Shown in pieces: positions 40,920 to 49,833 of a stretch of DNA of 64,000 bases. Source of the DNA: JBBQSN01 sp963825505 (GTDB lineage: Bacteria; Actinomycetota; Actinomycetes; Actinomycetales; CAWJMD01); the NCBI GenBank assembly GCA_963825505.1, contig CAWGTL010000002.1, positions 124,001 through 188,000 of the forward strand. Direction: 5' to 3'. Position 1 is the stretch's first letter; every line of letters starts with the position of its first letter. The translations under genes and the position numbers were made by a program. Under the pieces are notes generated by a model. The model worked only from the letters and a program-made list of their open reading frames with translations, was not told the DNA's origin and ran no database searches.

Positions 40920-41675
40920 ATGCGCTTCCTGCGCGAGACCTTCATCGTCTTCCGCCGCCAGCTGCGGATGAACCTGCGCAACCCGGCGTGGGTGATCATC
41001 GGGCTGACCCAGCCGGTGCTCTACCTGTTCCTGTTCGGGCCGCTGCTCAAGCCGTTCGCGGCCCAGCTCGGGTACGACAACGCCTACACGCTGTTCGTCC
41101 CCGGCCTGCTGATCCAGCTCGGCGTCTTCGGCGCGTTCTTCGCCGGCTTCGGGCTGATCGCCGAGTGGCGCGAGGGCGTCGTCGAGGCCGAGCGCGTCAC
41201 GCCGGCCAGCCGCACCGCGCTGCTGATGGGCCGGCTGCTGCGCGACGTGCTGCTGATCTTCGTCCAGACCCTGGTGCTGGTCGGCCTCGGCTACGTCGTG
41301 GGCATGGACGCGTCGATCGGTGGCGCGGTCCTGGGGGTCGGCCTCACCCTGCTTCTCGGCGGAGCGTGCTCAGCCGCCTCGTACGGCCTCGCGCTCACCA
41401 CGAAGAGCGAGGACGTGATGGCGCCGATCCTCAACTCGATCTTCCTGCCGGTGCTGCTGCTGTCGGGGATCCTGATCCCGATCACGCTGGCCCCTCAGTG
41501 GTTGATCACGGCCAGCGACTTCATGCCGATCAAGCACATCGTCGACGGTGTCCGCGCCAGCTTCGTCGGCGACATCGCCACCTCCGCCACCCTCTGGGGC
41601 ACGGTGTGGGCGTTCATCCTGACCGCCGTGGCCGTCTGGTGGGGGACCACGACCTTCCGCAAGGAGAACGCCTGA
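40920..41675 (+). CDS. ABC-2 type exporter permease, DrrB-like
   Basis: The 251-residue permease has six membrane helices and the ABC-2 signature region (A-E-W-R-E-G-V-V-E-A-E-R-V-T-P-A-S-R near residues 81-98). It lies two bases after the ATPase stop and is preceded by AAGGAGAG. The N-terminus F-R-R-Q-L-R-M-N-L-R-N-P-A-W-V-I is typical of DrrB. The substrate is unknown. Confidence 0.9.
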   Translation: MRFLRETFIVFRRQLRMNLRNPAWVIIGLTQPVLYLFLFGPLLKPFAAQLGYDNAYTLFVPGLLIQLGVFGAFFAGFGLIAEWREGVVEAERVTPASRTALLMGRLLRDVLLIFVQTLVLVGLGYVVGMDASIGGAVLGVGLTLLLGGACSAASYGLALTTKSEDVMAPILNSIFLPVLLLSGILIPITLAPQWLITASDFMPIKHIVDGVRASFVGDIATSATLWGTVWAFILTAVAVWWGTTTFRKENA

Positions 41676-41696
41676 CGATCCCTCCTGCGGGAAGGG

Positions 41697-42533
41697 TCAG
41701 CGCGAGCGCTGGTACTCCTCCCAGGTCGTCTTCGTGACCTGCGGGCCGTCGTCGGCGGCACCGTTGGCGAGGCCGTTCTTCCCCAGGTAGTAGTCGCCGG
41801 CCTGGTGCTGCGCGCCGGACGACAGGTCGGTGTCGTTGATGGCGATCGCGTGGATGTGGTAGCCCCAGTCGCCCTGCGCCGGGGTGCGCAGCCAGGCCGC
41901 GAAACCGACCTGGCGCAGCGCCTTCACGGTGGCCGTGCGCTGCGCGGTCGTCAGCCCGGACACCGAGATGTCGAGCGCGCCGCCACCGTCGTGGGTGCCG
42001 GCCGACGCTCCCACCCCACCGGCGTTGTACGACCCCTGCGTGACGCCGACCTGGCGCCCCAGTCGGCGCTCGGCCTCCACCAGCATCGCCCTGGTGCGAG
42101 TGTTCATCGTCGTGCCGTGGTACGTCGTGCGGGACCCTGGCGAGATGACTCTGGTGACGGTGAACCTGTTGGTGCCCAACGTCTTCAGCGAGGTCGGACC
42201 GGGCAGACCGTTGGCGCCGAGGCCGGTGTAGCCGAGCGAGCGCTGGTAGGCCGCGTAGGCCTCCACCGTCTTGCTGCCGAAGTGCCCGTCGACGTACGAG
42301 GGGCTGAGGAGGTTCTTCGCGTCGAGCGCCCGCTCGACCGCCAGCACGGACTCCTTCGCGCCCGGCGTGAGCCCGGTGCCGGCGCGTCGCGGGTCGATCT
42401 GGGCGGCCTTGACGACGGCCTCCATGGTCACCGACGGCAAGGCAGCCTGGGCCGGTGCGGTCAGTCCGACGGTCAGTACCGCAGCTGCCGAGACGGCAAC
42501 GGTGGCAATCCTTCTGGTCACGCGCTGGTGCAT
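41697..42533 (-). CDS. Secreted peptidoglycan-binding protein with M15-like metallopeptidase domain
   Basis: The 278-residue protein starts at ATG 42533 with a signal peptide (basic M-H-Q-R-V-T-R-R, hydrophobic core, A-P-A-Q-A). A helical peptidoglycan-binding module follows near residues 65-110 (Y-V-D-G-H-F-G-S-K-T-V-E-A-Y-A-A-Y-Q-R). The C-terminal half contains G-T-H-D-G-G-G-A-L-D-I-S and W-G-Y-H-I-H, which fit the His/Asp/His zinc ligands of M15/VanY-type D-Ala peptidases. It probably cuts peptidoglycan peptides outside the cell. It converges on the ABC permease gene with a 21-base gap. Confidence 0.75.
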   Translation of the reverse strand: MHQRVTRRIATVAVSAAAVLTVGLTAPAQAALPSVTMEAVVKAAQIDPRRAGTGLTPGAKESVLAVERALDAKNLLSPSYVDGHFGSKTVEAYAAYQRSLGYTGLGANGLPGPTSLKTLGTNRFTVTRVISPGSRTTYHGTTMNTRTRAMLVEAERRLGRQVGVTQGSYNAGGVGASAGTHDGGGALDISVSGLTTAQRTATVKALRQVGFAAWLRTPAQGDWGYHIHAIAINDTDLSSGAQHQAGDYYLGKNGLANGAADDGPQVTKTTWEEYQRSR

Positions 42534-42624
42534 GGGTCTCCCTCGTCCGTGCGGTGACCCACCCTCCGTCGGGGTCACCCGCCGGTCCCCGACAGTAGGC
42601 ACGCCGAGCGGCCGTCCGGACGAG

Positions 42625-42657
42625 TTGTCCACAGCGGCAGGGGGTCGGCCCTAGAGT
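42625..42657 (+). promoter_or_regulatory. Possible promoter of the MFS-lyase-oxidoreductase operon
   Basis: TTGTCCACAG (42625-42634) is followed by TAGAGT (42652-42657), only seven bases before the GTG start at 42665. If TAGAGT is the -10 box, the transcript would be nearly leaderless. TTGTCCACA also equals a DnaA-box consensus. The spacing is unlike that at the two WXG promoters. Confidence 0.3.
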
Positions 42658-42664
42658 CGCGGAC

Positions 42665-44011
42665 GTGACGTCGCTGCCCGCCTCCGCCCGCCGCGGGTAC
42701 GCGCTCGGCTCGGTGGCGACGGGGACCTTCGGCACCGTCCCCGGGCTGCTCCTGCTGCCGTACCTCACCGAGCGTCTCGGGATCGCGGCCGGCGTGGCCG
42801 GTCTCCTGGTCGCGCTGCCGAAGGCGTGGGACGTGCTGCTCAACCCGGTGGCCGGACGGATCAGCGACCGGTCCCGGCACCCGTCGGGGCCGCGGCGGCC
42901 GTTCCTGGTCCGCGCCGGGCTCGCCCTCGCCGTCTGCTTCGCGCTGCTGTTCGCCGGACCCGCCTCGCCGCCGGCGGTCGCGGCCGCGTGGGTGGCGGTG
43001 CTGTTCCTCGCCTGCGCCTCGGCGTACGCGTTCTTCCAGGTGCCGTACGTGGCGATGCCGGCCGAGATCACCGACGACTACGCCGAGCGCACCCGGCTGA
43101 TGACCTGGCGGGTCGCCGTCCTCGCCCTCGCGATCCTCGTCTCCGGCGCAGGAGCCCCCGCCGTCCGCGACGCCGTCGGCCCCGATCGCGGCTACCTGGT
43201 GATGGGCCTCGTGGTCGCCGTCGTCATCGCCGCCGGCGCGGTCGGCGCCTGGTGGGGCACCCGCGCGGCGCCGATCGGTCGGGTCGAGCCCGCCGGCGGC
43301 AGCCTGCGCGACCAGCTCGGCGTCATCGGTCACGACCGCGACTTCCGTTCCCTGCTGGGTGCTTTCGTCCTGCAGGCTCTGGCCACAGGATCGATGCTCG
43401 CCGGGGTCGACTACGTGGCGCGGCACGTCCTCGGCGGTGCCGCGGCCTCCACCCTGCTGTTCGTCGCCTTCGTCGGACCGGCCCTGGTGGTGACGCCGCT
43501 CTGGCAGCGGGTGGGGTCCCGGTGGGGCAAGGCCCGCGGCTTCGTGGCGGCGTCGGTGCTGCTCGGTGGCGGCGCCCTCGCTCTGGTCGCCGCCCGCCAG
43601 CTGCCGGCGGCCGCCGTCCTGGCCGCGGTCGCCGTGGTCGGTGTCGGGTACGCGGGCGCCCAGGTCTTCCCGCTCGCGATGCTCCCGGACGTGGCCGCCC
43701 GCGACGCCGCGCGCACCGGCCAGGGACGCTCGGGTGTGTACACCGGCCTGTGGACCGCGGGGGAGACCCTCGGGCTCGCACTCGGTCCCGGTCTGTACGG
43801 GCTGGTGCTGGCCCTCGGCGCCTACCGCTCCAGCACCGGAGCCGCTGTCACGCAACCGGACTCGGCGGTGACGGCGATCGTGCTGGGCTTCTCCGTCGTG
43901 CCGGCCGTGCTGGTGGCGCTGTCGCTGCTGGTGCTGCGCGGGTACCGGCTCGACGCCGACGTCCGCGACCCCCGCACCCCACCGGCCCGAGAGGTCACCG
44001 ATGCACCCTGA
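42665..44011 (+). CDS. MFS transporter, GPH-like
   Basis: The 448-residue protein has about twelve membrane helices. The segment P-K-A-W-D-V-L-L-N-P-V-A-G-R-I-S-D-R-S after helix 2 is the sugar-cation symporter (GPH/MFS_2) signature. Helix ten ends R-T-G-Q-G-R-S-G-V-Y-T-G-L-W-T-A-G-E, also typical. It overlaps the next gene by 11 bases, so it probably moves the substrate or product of the PLP enzyme encoded there. The substrate is unknown. Confidence 0.85.
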   Translation: MTSLPASARRGYALGSVATGTFGTVPGLLLLPYLTERLGIAAGVAGLLVALPKAWDVLLNPVAGRISDRSRHPSGPRRPFLVRAGLALAVCFALLFAGPASPPAVAAAWVAVLFLACASAYAFFQVPYVAMPAEITDDYAERTRLMTWRVAVLALAILVSGAGAPAVRDAVGPDRGYLVMGLVVAVVIAAGAVGAWWGTRAAPIGRVEPAGGSLRDQLGVIGHDRDFRSLLGAFVLQALATGSMLAGVDYVARHVLGGAAASTLLFVAFVGPALVVTPLWQRVGSRWGKARGFVAASVLLGGGALALVAARQLPAAAVLAAVAVVGVGYAGAQVFPLAMLPDVAARDAARTGQGRSGVYTGLWTAGETLGLALGPGLYGLVLALGAYRSSTGAAVTQPDSAVTAIVLGFSVVPAVLVALSLLVLRGYRLDADVRDPRTPPAREVTDAP

Positions 44012-45470
44012 CCAGCCGACGGACCGCTCCGTCGACGCGATCCGCGCCCGGCTCGCCGCGATGCGCGGGCGCGACCTGCCCACCCACGGCGGCCGTACCC
44101 TCGCCTACGTCTACGACAGCGGGCTCGCCGAGGTCGACGCGCTGGCGGCCGAGACCGTCGCGGCCTTCGCCGGCACCAACGGCCTGGACCCCACAGCGTT
44201 CCCGAGCCTGGCGGCGATGGAGCGCGAGCTGGTCGCGTTCGCGGGCAGGCTGCTCGACGCGCCACCCGGACACGCCGGGTCGGTGACGTCCGGCGGCACC
44301 GAGTCGTGCCTGCTCGCGGTGGTCGCCGCCCGCGACGCGCGGCCGGACGTGGTGACGCCCGAGCTCGTGCTGCCCTCGACGGCGCACGCGGCGTTCCACA
44401 AGGCCGCGCACCTGTTCGGGCTGCGCACCGTCACGGTGCCGGTCGACCCCGAGACCTTCCGGGCCGATCCGGTGGCCACCGCCGCCGCGATCACCGATCG
44501 CACCGTGCTCGTCGTCGCCTCGGCGCCGTCGTACGCCCACGGCGTGGTCGACCCGGTGGCCGGGATCGCCGCTGCCGCAGCCGGTCGCGGAGTCCGCTGC
44601 CACGTCGACGCCTGCATCGGCGGGTGGGTGCTGCCGTTCCTCGACGACGACCCGGAGCGCCCGGCGTGGTCGTTCGGGGTCGAGGGCGTCACGAGCATCT
44701 CGGTCGACCTGCACAAGTACGGCTACGCCCCCAAGGGCGCTTCGTTGCTGCTGCACCGCTCGCACGCGCTGCGCCGCACCCAGCTGTTCGCCTGGGCCGA
44801 GTGGCCCGGGTACACGGTGGTCAACCCGACCCTGCAGTCCACCCGCCCGGGTGGACCGCTCGCCGGGGCGTGGGCCACCGTCCAGGCGATCGGGAGCGAC
44901 GGCTACCGCAGGCTCGCGCGGACGGCGCGCGAGGCGACCCTCGGCGTCGCCGCCGCCGTCGACGACGTCGAGGGCCTGCACGTGGTCGCTCGTCCGGACT
45001 CGACCCTGCTCGCCGTCGGGACCGACGACCGGCTCGACGTGTTCACCCTCGCCGACGAGATGGCCTCTCGCGGGTGGTTCGTGCAGCCCCAGCTGCGGTT
45101 CGGGGCGATGGCGCCGACGTTGCACCTGTCGCTCAGCGCGGCCACGCCGGCCGACGAGCTGGTGCGCGACCTGGCCGCGGCGACCGAGGCGGCCCGCGCG
45201 TGCGGGCCCGTGCAGGTCGACCCGCAGGTCGCCGCCGTCGTCGCCGGGCTCGACCCCGCGGCGCTCGACGAGCAGGAGCTCGGGGGGCTGCTCGCCGCGG
45301 CCGGGCTCGCCGACGGCACCGGCATGCTGGCGCTGCCCGAGCGGATGGCGCCGGTGAACGCCCTGCTCGACGCCTGCCCGCCACCGGTGCGTGCTGCGCT
45401 CGTGGCGGCGGTGATCGACCTGCTCGGCCGCACGACGGTGCCCGATGATGGCCCGGTGAGGCACCGATGA
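44001..45470 (+). CDS. PLP-dependent decarboxylase/lyase (sphingosine-phosphate-lyase-like, group II)
   Basis: The 489-residue fold-type I PLP enzyme has S-V-T-S-G-G-T-E-S (phosphate/cofactor contact), H-V-D-A-C-I-G-G-W-V (Asp contacting the pyridine nitrogen) and the lysine K239 in D-L-H-K-Y-G-Y-A-P-K-G. These motifs fit the sphingosine-1-phosphate-lyase and glutamate/tyrosine decarboxylase branch. The start overlaps the transporter end by 11 bases and the stop overlaps the next gene as ATGA. The three genes form one operon of unknown substrate. Bases 44991-45047 recur as a decayed copy at 63916-63972. Confidence 0.85.
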   Translation: MHPDQPTDRSVDAIRARLAAMRGRDLPTHGGRTLAYVYDSGLAEVDALAAETVAAFAGTNGLDPTAFPSLAAMERELVAFAGRLLDAPPGHAGSVTSGGTESCLLAVVAARDARPDVVTPELVLPSTAHAAFHKAAHLFGLRTVTVPVDPETFRADPVATAAAITDRTVLVVASAPSYAHGVVDPVAGIAAAAAGRGVRCHVDACIGGWVLPFLDDDPERPAWSFGVEGVTSISVDLHKYGYAPKGASLLLHRSHALRRTQLFAWAEWPGYTVVNPTLQSTRPGGPLAGAWATVQAIGSDGYRRLARTAREATLGVAAAVDDVEGLHVVARPDSTLLAVGTDDRLDVFTLADEMASRGWFVQPQLRFGAMAPTLHLSLSAATPADELVRDLAAATEAARACGPVQVDPQVAAVVAGLDPAALDEQELGGLLAAAGLADGTGMLALPERMAPVNALLDACPPPVRAALVAAVIDLLGRTTVPDDGPVRHR

Positions 45471-46249
45471 GGCACGCGCTCAGCATCCCGCCGTTCACCG
45501 ACGCCGCCACGGTGGTGCGGCTGGGTGTCGACGCCGAGTCGGCCGGCTGGGACGCGGTGTTCCTGTGGGACCACGTGCGCTGGCGGGTCGAGGTCGACCC
45601 CGACGTGCACGACCCGTGGGTGCTGCTCGGCGCGATCGCGTCCCGCACCGAGCGGGTCCTGCTCGGCACCCTGGTGACGCCGCTGTCGCGTCGGCGCCCG
45701 TCCACGCTCGCCAAGCAGCTCACCACCCTGGACCACCTGTCGATGGGACGGGCCGTGCTCGGCGTCGGGCTCGGCGAGCCGCCGGACCGCGACTTCTCCG
45801 ACCTCGGCGACGAGGCCGACCCGCGCACCCGCGCGGCCATGCTCGACGAGTCGCTCGCCGTGCTCGACGGCCTGCTGCGCGGCGACCGGGTCGACCACGA
45901 CGGCGAGCACTACAGCGTGCACACGCAGTTCAGGCCCGGCCCGCGGTCGTCACCGCGGCCCCGGATCTGGGTGGCGGGCGTGGCGCCGAACCGGCGTCCG
46001 CTGGAGCGGGCCCGGCGCTGGGACGGCGTCGTCCCGATCGGGGAGGGACTCACCCCCGGGGGCCTGCGGGCGTACGTCGGCGAGGACCTCCCCGTCGGTT
46101 GGGACGTCGTCGCCTCCGACGACGGCGAGCACAGCCCGCAGGAGTGGGCGGATGCCGGCGCGACCTGGCTGCTGCAGTCGGCCGACCCGGGCGAGACCGG
46201 CTGGGCCGAGGACCTCCACGCGCGGATCCGGCGCGGTCCGCCGCGGTGA
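45467..46249 (+). CDS. Luciferase-like (LLM class) flavin-dependent oxidoreductase
   Basis: The 260-residue protein has the F420/FMN luciferase-like barrel with W-D-A-V-F-L-W-D-H and V-L-L-G-T-L-V-T-P-L. K-Q-L-T-T-L-D-H-L-S-M-G-R-A-V-L-G-V-G-L-G follows around residues 84-104. In actinobacteria such enzymes use FMN or F420. It is translationally coupled (ATGA) to the PLP enzyme gene and probably acts on the same substrate chain. The 46250-46398 gap after it shows no recognisable gene. Confidence 0.85.
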   Translation: MRHALSIPPFTDAATVVRLGVDAESAGWDAVFLWDHVRWRVEVDPDVHDPWVLLGAIASRTERVLLGTLVTPLSRRRPSTLAKQLTTLDHLSMGRAVLGVGLGEPPDRDFSDLGDEADPRTRAAMLDESLAVLDGLLRGDRVDHDGEHYSVHTQFRPGPRSSPRPRIWVAGVAPNRRPLERARRWDGVVPIGEGLTPGGLRAYVGEDLPVGWDVVASDDGEHSPQEWADAGATWLLQSADPGETGWAEDLHARIRRGPPR

Positions 46250-46398
46250 TCGTCGCGGCGCCGGCGTGCGAACCGCGGGCGCCGGGGTCAGGACGGCCGC
46301 CGCGTCGGCCTTCGCCGCGCAGGGCCCGGCCTTCAGCGTGCTGTCCACGCACCTGCCCCATCCCGAGGTCGACCGGCTGCGGCTGCGGCTCCAGGTCC

Positions 46399-47058
46399 TC
46401 AGCCGCCCAGGAGCTGCTCGTGGCTGGAGCGGATGAACCAGCGCTCCCACTGCTCGGGCGACCACCCCCGGCGACCCACGAGGAGCATCCACACCTCGGG
46501 ATGGTTGAGCGTCCAGAGCAGGTCCGTGGCGTGGTCGGTGTCCAGCCCGGGTCGCAGCGCCCCCTTGTCCGCGAGGCTCTCGACGATCGCCCGCTGGTTG
46601 TCCCAGAAGTCGGTCTGGATCAGCTCCCAGAGCGCCGCGACGTCGGCATCCGACGGAGCGGCGTCGCGGATCGCGGTGAGCATCGGCCCGATCCGCGTCT
46701 TGACCCGCCGCGCGCCTTCGGCCGCCATCACCAGCTGGCGCCGGGCGTCCGGCTCGGCCAGGACGGCGGCGTACCACGCGCGCGCCGCCACGGGTGCTGT
46801 GTCGACATCACCCTTGAGCACCAGGTCCCACGCGGCCCGCAGCAGCCCCGGTTTGCTGCCGAAGGCGTTGTAGGCGGTCTTCAGCGACACACCGGCCCGC
46901 TCCGCGACCGCCTCCACGGAGGTCGCCGGGTAGCCGCCCTCGATGAACAGGTCCCGCGCCGCCTCGGCCAGCGCGGTCCGCCGCTCGGCGGCCCGTCGAG
47001 CGCGCAGCGCGGAGTCGTACCCGCGCGGGCTCTTGACATCCTCCGCCACCCGACGCAC
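46399..47058 (-). CDS. TetR-family transcriptional regulator
   Basis: The 219-residue protein has an N-terminal TetR helix-turn-helix (A-A-R-D-L-F-I-E-G-G-Y-P-A-T-S-V-E-A-V-A, then G-V-S-L-K-T-A-Y-N-A-F-G-S-K). A helical ligand domain contains I-Q-T-D-F-W-D-N-Q-R and the C-terminal W-T-L-N-H-P-E-V-W. It is divergent from a methyltransferase gene. The perfect palindrome between them is probably its operator, so it likely represses both itself and the methyltransferase. Confidence 0.9.
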   Translation of the reverse strand: MRRVAEDVKSPRGYDSALRARRAAERRTALAEAARDLFIEGGYPATSVEAVAERAGVSLKTAYNAFGSKPGLLRAAWDLVLKGDVDTAPVAARAWYAAVLAEPDARRQLVMAAEGARRVKTRIGPMLTAIRDAAPSDADVAALWELIQTDFWDNQRAIVESLADKGALRPGLDTDHATDLLWTLNHPEVWMLLVGRRGWSPEQWERWFIRSSHEQLLGG

Positions 47059-47073
47059 TCTACCGATGATTCG

Positions 47074-47090
47074 TTACACAGTCAGTGTAA
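47074..47090. promoter_or_regulatory. Palindromic operator between TetR and methyltransferase genes
   Basis: TTACAC (47074-47079), a five-base spacer AGTCA and GTGTAA (47085-47090) form a perfect inverted repeat, 16 bases from the regulator start and 19 bases from the methyltransferase GTG. This is the standard location and symmetry of a TetR-family operator overlapping both promoters. Confidence 0.65.
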
Positions 47091-47108
47091 TGAACTGGTA
47101 GGAGGTGC

Positions 47109-47999
47109 GTGGTGGCGATCGGGACGACACGGGGAGCGCAAGGTGAGCAGGTTCGCGAGCGGGTGCACGCCGCCTGGGGGTCGGTGGCCGCAGCGTGGGG
47201 ACGGCACGCCGAGGAGGTCGAGGAACGGGCCGCTGCGCTGACCGCAGCGATGGTCCGGGCCGTCGACCCGGCGCCCGGTGACGTCGTGCTCGAGCTCGCC
47301 TGCGGCGCGGGCGGCCTCGGCCTCTCGCTCGCCGACCGGGTGGCGCCCGGCGGTCGGGTGGTCCTGTCCGACGTCGCCCCGCCGATGGTGGAGGTCGCCG
47401 CAGGTCGAGCAGCCGCGCGCCGGGCCGGCGACGGCGCGGCCGTCGAGGTCGACGCCCGGGTGCTGGACCTGGAGGAGATCGATCTCCCCGCGTCGTCCGT
47501 CGACGTCGTGGTCTGCCGCGAGGGGCTGATGTTCGCGTTCGACCCCGCCCAGGCCGCCCGGGAGATCGTCCGGGTGCTGCGGCCCGGCGGGCGGATCGCG
47601 GTGTCCGTCTGGGGGTCCCGGGCGGCGAACCCCTGGCTCGGTGTGCTGGCCGACGCGGTCCAGGACCAGCTCGGCACGCCGGTCCCCCCACCGGGCGTCC
47701 CGGGTCCGTTCTCCCTCGGCGACCCCGGCGCGCTCGCCGCGGTCCTCACCGGCGCCGGCCTCGAGCAGGTCCGGGTGGTCGACCTGCCCCTCCCCACGCA
47801 CGACGCGTCGTTCGAGGAGTACTGGCGGCTGCGCACCGAGCTCGCCGGGCCGCTCCGGACGCTGCTCGCGGGCCTCACCCCCGAGCAGCTCGCCGCCACC
47901 CGCGAGACCGTGAGGAACCGGCTGGGACGCCACCTCACCACCGCAGGTCTCGTGGTTCCCGGCCTGGTGCACCTCGCCACGGCGCGACGGCCCGGCTGA
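47109..47999 (+). CDS. Class I SAM-dependent methyltransferase
   Basis: The 296-residue protein starts at GTG 47109 (a second GTG lies at 47112) behind GGTAGGAGG. Motif I is V-L-E-L-A-C-G-A-G-G-L-G, and the motif II/post I acid is in V-V-L-S-D-V-A-P. The segment V-L-R-P-G-G-R-I-A-V-S-V-W-G is motif III, of the UbiE/menaquinone type. The substrate is unknown. Divergence from TetR with a shared palindrome suggests induction by a small molecule. It converges on the flavoprotein gene with a 24-base gap. Confidence 0.85.
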   Translation: MVAIGTTRGAQGEQVRERVHAAWGSVAAAWGRHAEEVEERAAALTAAMVRAVDPAPGDVVLELACGAGGLGLSLADRVAPGGRVVLSDVAPPMVEVAAGRAAARRAGDGAAVEVDARVLDLEEIDLPASSVDVVVCREGLMFAFDPAQAAREIVRVLRPGGRIAVSVWGSRAANPWLGVLADAVQDQLGTPVPPPGVPGPFSLGDPGALAAVLTGAGLEQVRVVDLPLPTHDASFEEYWRLRTELAGPLRTLLAGLTPEQLAATRETVRNRLGRHLTTAGLVVPGLVHLATARRPG

Positions 48000-48023
48000 C
48001 CGAGCACGATGGTGGGCCCCCGA

Positions 48024-49274
48024 TCAGGAGGGCAGCAGGTCGTTGAGGGGGACGTCCGGGTCGGCCAGGCGGTCGGCGTCGACGGCCGCGCCGGACCCGA
48101 TCAGCGCCTTGATGTCGTCCGTGACGTCCCAGACGTTGACGTTCATCCCCGCGACCACGCGTCCGTCCCGGGTCCAGAACGCGATCAGCTCACGGCCCTC
48201 GACGTCGCCACGCACCACCAGGTCGTCCCGTTCGGGGTCGGCGAAGCCGGTGTACTCCATGCCGAGGTCGTACTGGTCGGAGTAGAAGTACGGCAGCCGG
48301 TCGTAGGTGTCGGGGCCGCCGAGCACCGCGGCGGCCACCGTCGCCGGCTGGTTCAGCGCGTTGGCCCAGTGCTCCACGCGCACCCGGCGTCCGAGCGCGG
48401 GGTTCTCGGCGTTGGCGAGGTCGCCGACGGCGAACACCCGCGGGTCGCTGGTACGGCCCTGGGCGTCGACCAGCACGCCGTCCTCGACCTCCAGCCCCGC
48501 CTCCTGCGCCAGCCGCGTCGCGGGGACGACGCCCACGCCCACCACCACGACGTCGGCGGGGAGCACCTCGCCGTCCGCGAGCTCGACACCGGTGACCCGG
48601 CCGTCCTCGCCGCGCAGCGCCGCCACCTGGACGCCGAGGCGCAGGTCGACGCCGTGATCGCGGTGCAGGTCGGCGAACACCGCGGCCATCCGGCGCCCGA
48701 GCACCCGCAGCAGCGGCAGGTCCGCCGACTCCAGGACGGTGACGTCCGCCCCCGCACCGCGCGCCGCGGCCGCCGTCTCCAGGCCGATCCAGCCGGCGCC
48801 CACGACCACGACCCGCGCCTGGGAGTCGAACGCGTCGCGCAGGGCCTCGGAGTCCTCCACGGTGCGCAGCGTGCGGACGCCCTCCAGGTCGGCGCCCGGC
48901 AGGGGCAGCCGCCGAGGGGTGGCCCCGGTGGCCAGCACCAGGCGGTCGTAGGGCAGCTGGTCGCCGCCCGCCAGGGTGACGGTGCCCGCGGCGAGGTCGA
49001 GCGACTCCGCCTCCTGGCCGAGCCGCAGGTCGACCCGGTGCTCGTCGTACCAGGAGCGGTCGTGCACCTCGAACGAGGACCGGTCGTCGTCGCCCTTGAG
49101 GTAACCCTTCGACAGCGCCGGACGTTCGTAGGGCAGGTGCTCCTCATTGCCCACGAGCACGAGCGAGCCCTCGAACCCCTTGTCGCGCAACGCCTCCACC
49201 GTCTTCGCGCCGGCGAGACCGGCTCCGACCACGACGATCCGCGCGGGTGCGTCCATCTCCTGCTCCTCCGACAT
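48024..49274 (-). CDS. FAD/NAD(P)-dependent ferredoxin/rubredoxin reductase-like protein
   Basis: The 416-residue protein has two dinucleotide-binding motifs, V-V-V-G-A-G-L-A-G (residues 15-23, FAD) and V-V-V-G-A-G-W-I-G-L-E (about residues 153-163, NAD(P)H). The C-terminal V-F-A-V-G-D-L-A-N-A is the FAD-contacting segment. P-Y-E-R-P-A-L-S-K-G-Y-L is the typical ThcD/CamA-type ferredoxin reductase region. It transfers electrons from NAD(P)H to a ferredoxin serving, for instance, a cytochrome P450 or dioxygenase; none is adjacent. The DUF427 gene lies upstream with a 4-base gap. Confidence 0.88.
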   Translation of the reverse strand: MSEEQEMDAPARIVVVGAGLAGAKTVEALRDKGFEGSLVLVGNEEHLPYERPALSKGYLKGDDDRSSFEVHDRSWYDEHRVDLRLGQEAESLDLAAGTVTLAGGDQLPYDRLVLATGATPRRLPLPGADLEGVRTLRTVEDSEALRDAFDSQARVVVVGAGWIGLETAAAARGAGADVTVLESADLPLLRVLGRRMAAVFADLHRDHGVDLRLGVQVAALRGEDGRVTGVELADGEVLPADVVVVGVGVVPATRLAQEAGLEVEDGVLVDAQGRTSDPRVFAVGDLANAENPALGRRVRVEHWANALNQPATVAAAVLGGPDTYDRLPYFYSDQYDLGMEYTGFADPERDDLVVRGDVEGRELIAFWTRDGRVVAGMNVNVWDVTDDIKALIGSGAAVDADRLADPDVPLNDLLPS

Positions 49275-49278
49275 CAGG

Positions 49279-49770
49279 TCACCAGCCCCAGGTGCCCGGG
49301 GCGCCTTTGAACGGGCCGACGACGCGGGAGGTGATCCACCCGCCGTAGAAGCCGCCGTCCTGCGGCTGCACCGTCTCGCCGGCGACGGAGCACGAGTCCA
49401 TCCGGCCCGGGTACAGCGCGACGTGGTCGCGGAGCACCTCGAAACCGCGTGACGGGCTCGGGTAGGTCCACGCCGCGCGGGCCGCCACCTGGTCGCCCCC
49501 GACCACGTCGAGGTAGCCGGCCTGGCCCTTGAACTCGCACCACGACGACCCGTCGGCGTCGCGCAGCGCCCCCACCGTGAAGGCCGCGCGCGGCAGGTAG
49601 AAGGCCGGCGGGTGACTGGTCTCCAGCACGCGCAGCGCCCTGGTCGTCCGGGCCACCTCGACGCCGCCGAGCCGCACCACCACCTCGTCGTCGGTGGTCT
49701 CGACGCGCGGTGGCCGCGGGTAGTCCCAGACCGACTCCTGGCCGGGTCCCGGCTGCTCCCGACGCGTCAC
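49279..49770 (-). CDS. DUF427 domain protein
   Basis: The 163-residue protein contains the DUF427 core: V-W-D-Y-P-R-P-P-R-V at the N-terminus, S-H-P-P-A-F-Y-L-P, W-C-E-F-K-G-Q-A-G-Y-L-D-V and A-A-W-T-Y-P-S-P. It also has L-Y-P-G-R-M-D-S-C and the C-terminal G-G-W-I-T, all usual for the family. The fold is a small beta-barrel; the function is unknown. It is likely in an operon with the flavoprotein gene. Confidence 0.9.
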   Translation of the reverse strand: MTRREQPGPGQESVWDYPRPPRVETTDDEVVVRLGGVEVARTTRALRVLETSHPPAFYLPRAAFTVGALRDADGSSWCEFKGQAGYLDVVGGDQVAARAAWTYPSPSRGFEVLRDHVALYPGRMDSCSVAGETVQPQDGGFYGGWITSRVVGPFKGAPGTWGW

Positions 49771-49833
49771 GCCCTCATCCTCCGCCTCGCCGACCCGAAC
49801 CGCGAGACATCCACGAGACAGGGCACGAACGGC

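Noticed and set aside
46250..46398. Possible small gene between the luciferase-like enzyme and the TetR gene
   Set aside because: No frame has a start with a ribosome site; one plus frame reads plausibly for about 40 residues but matches nothing I know.
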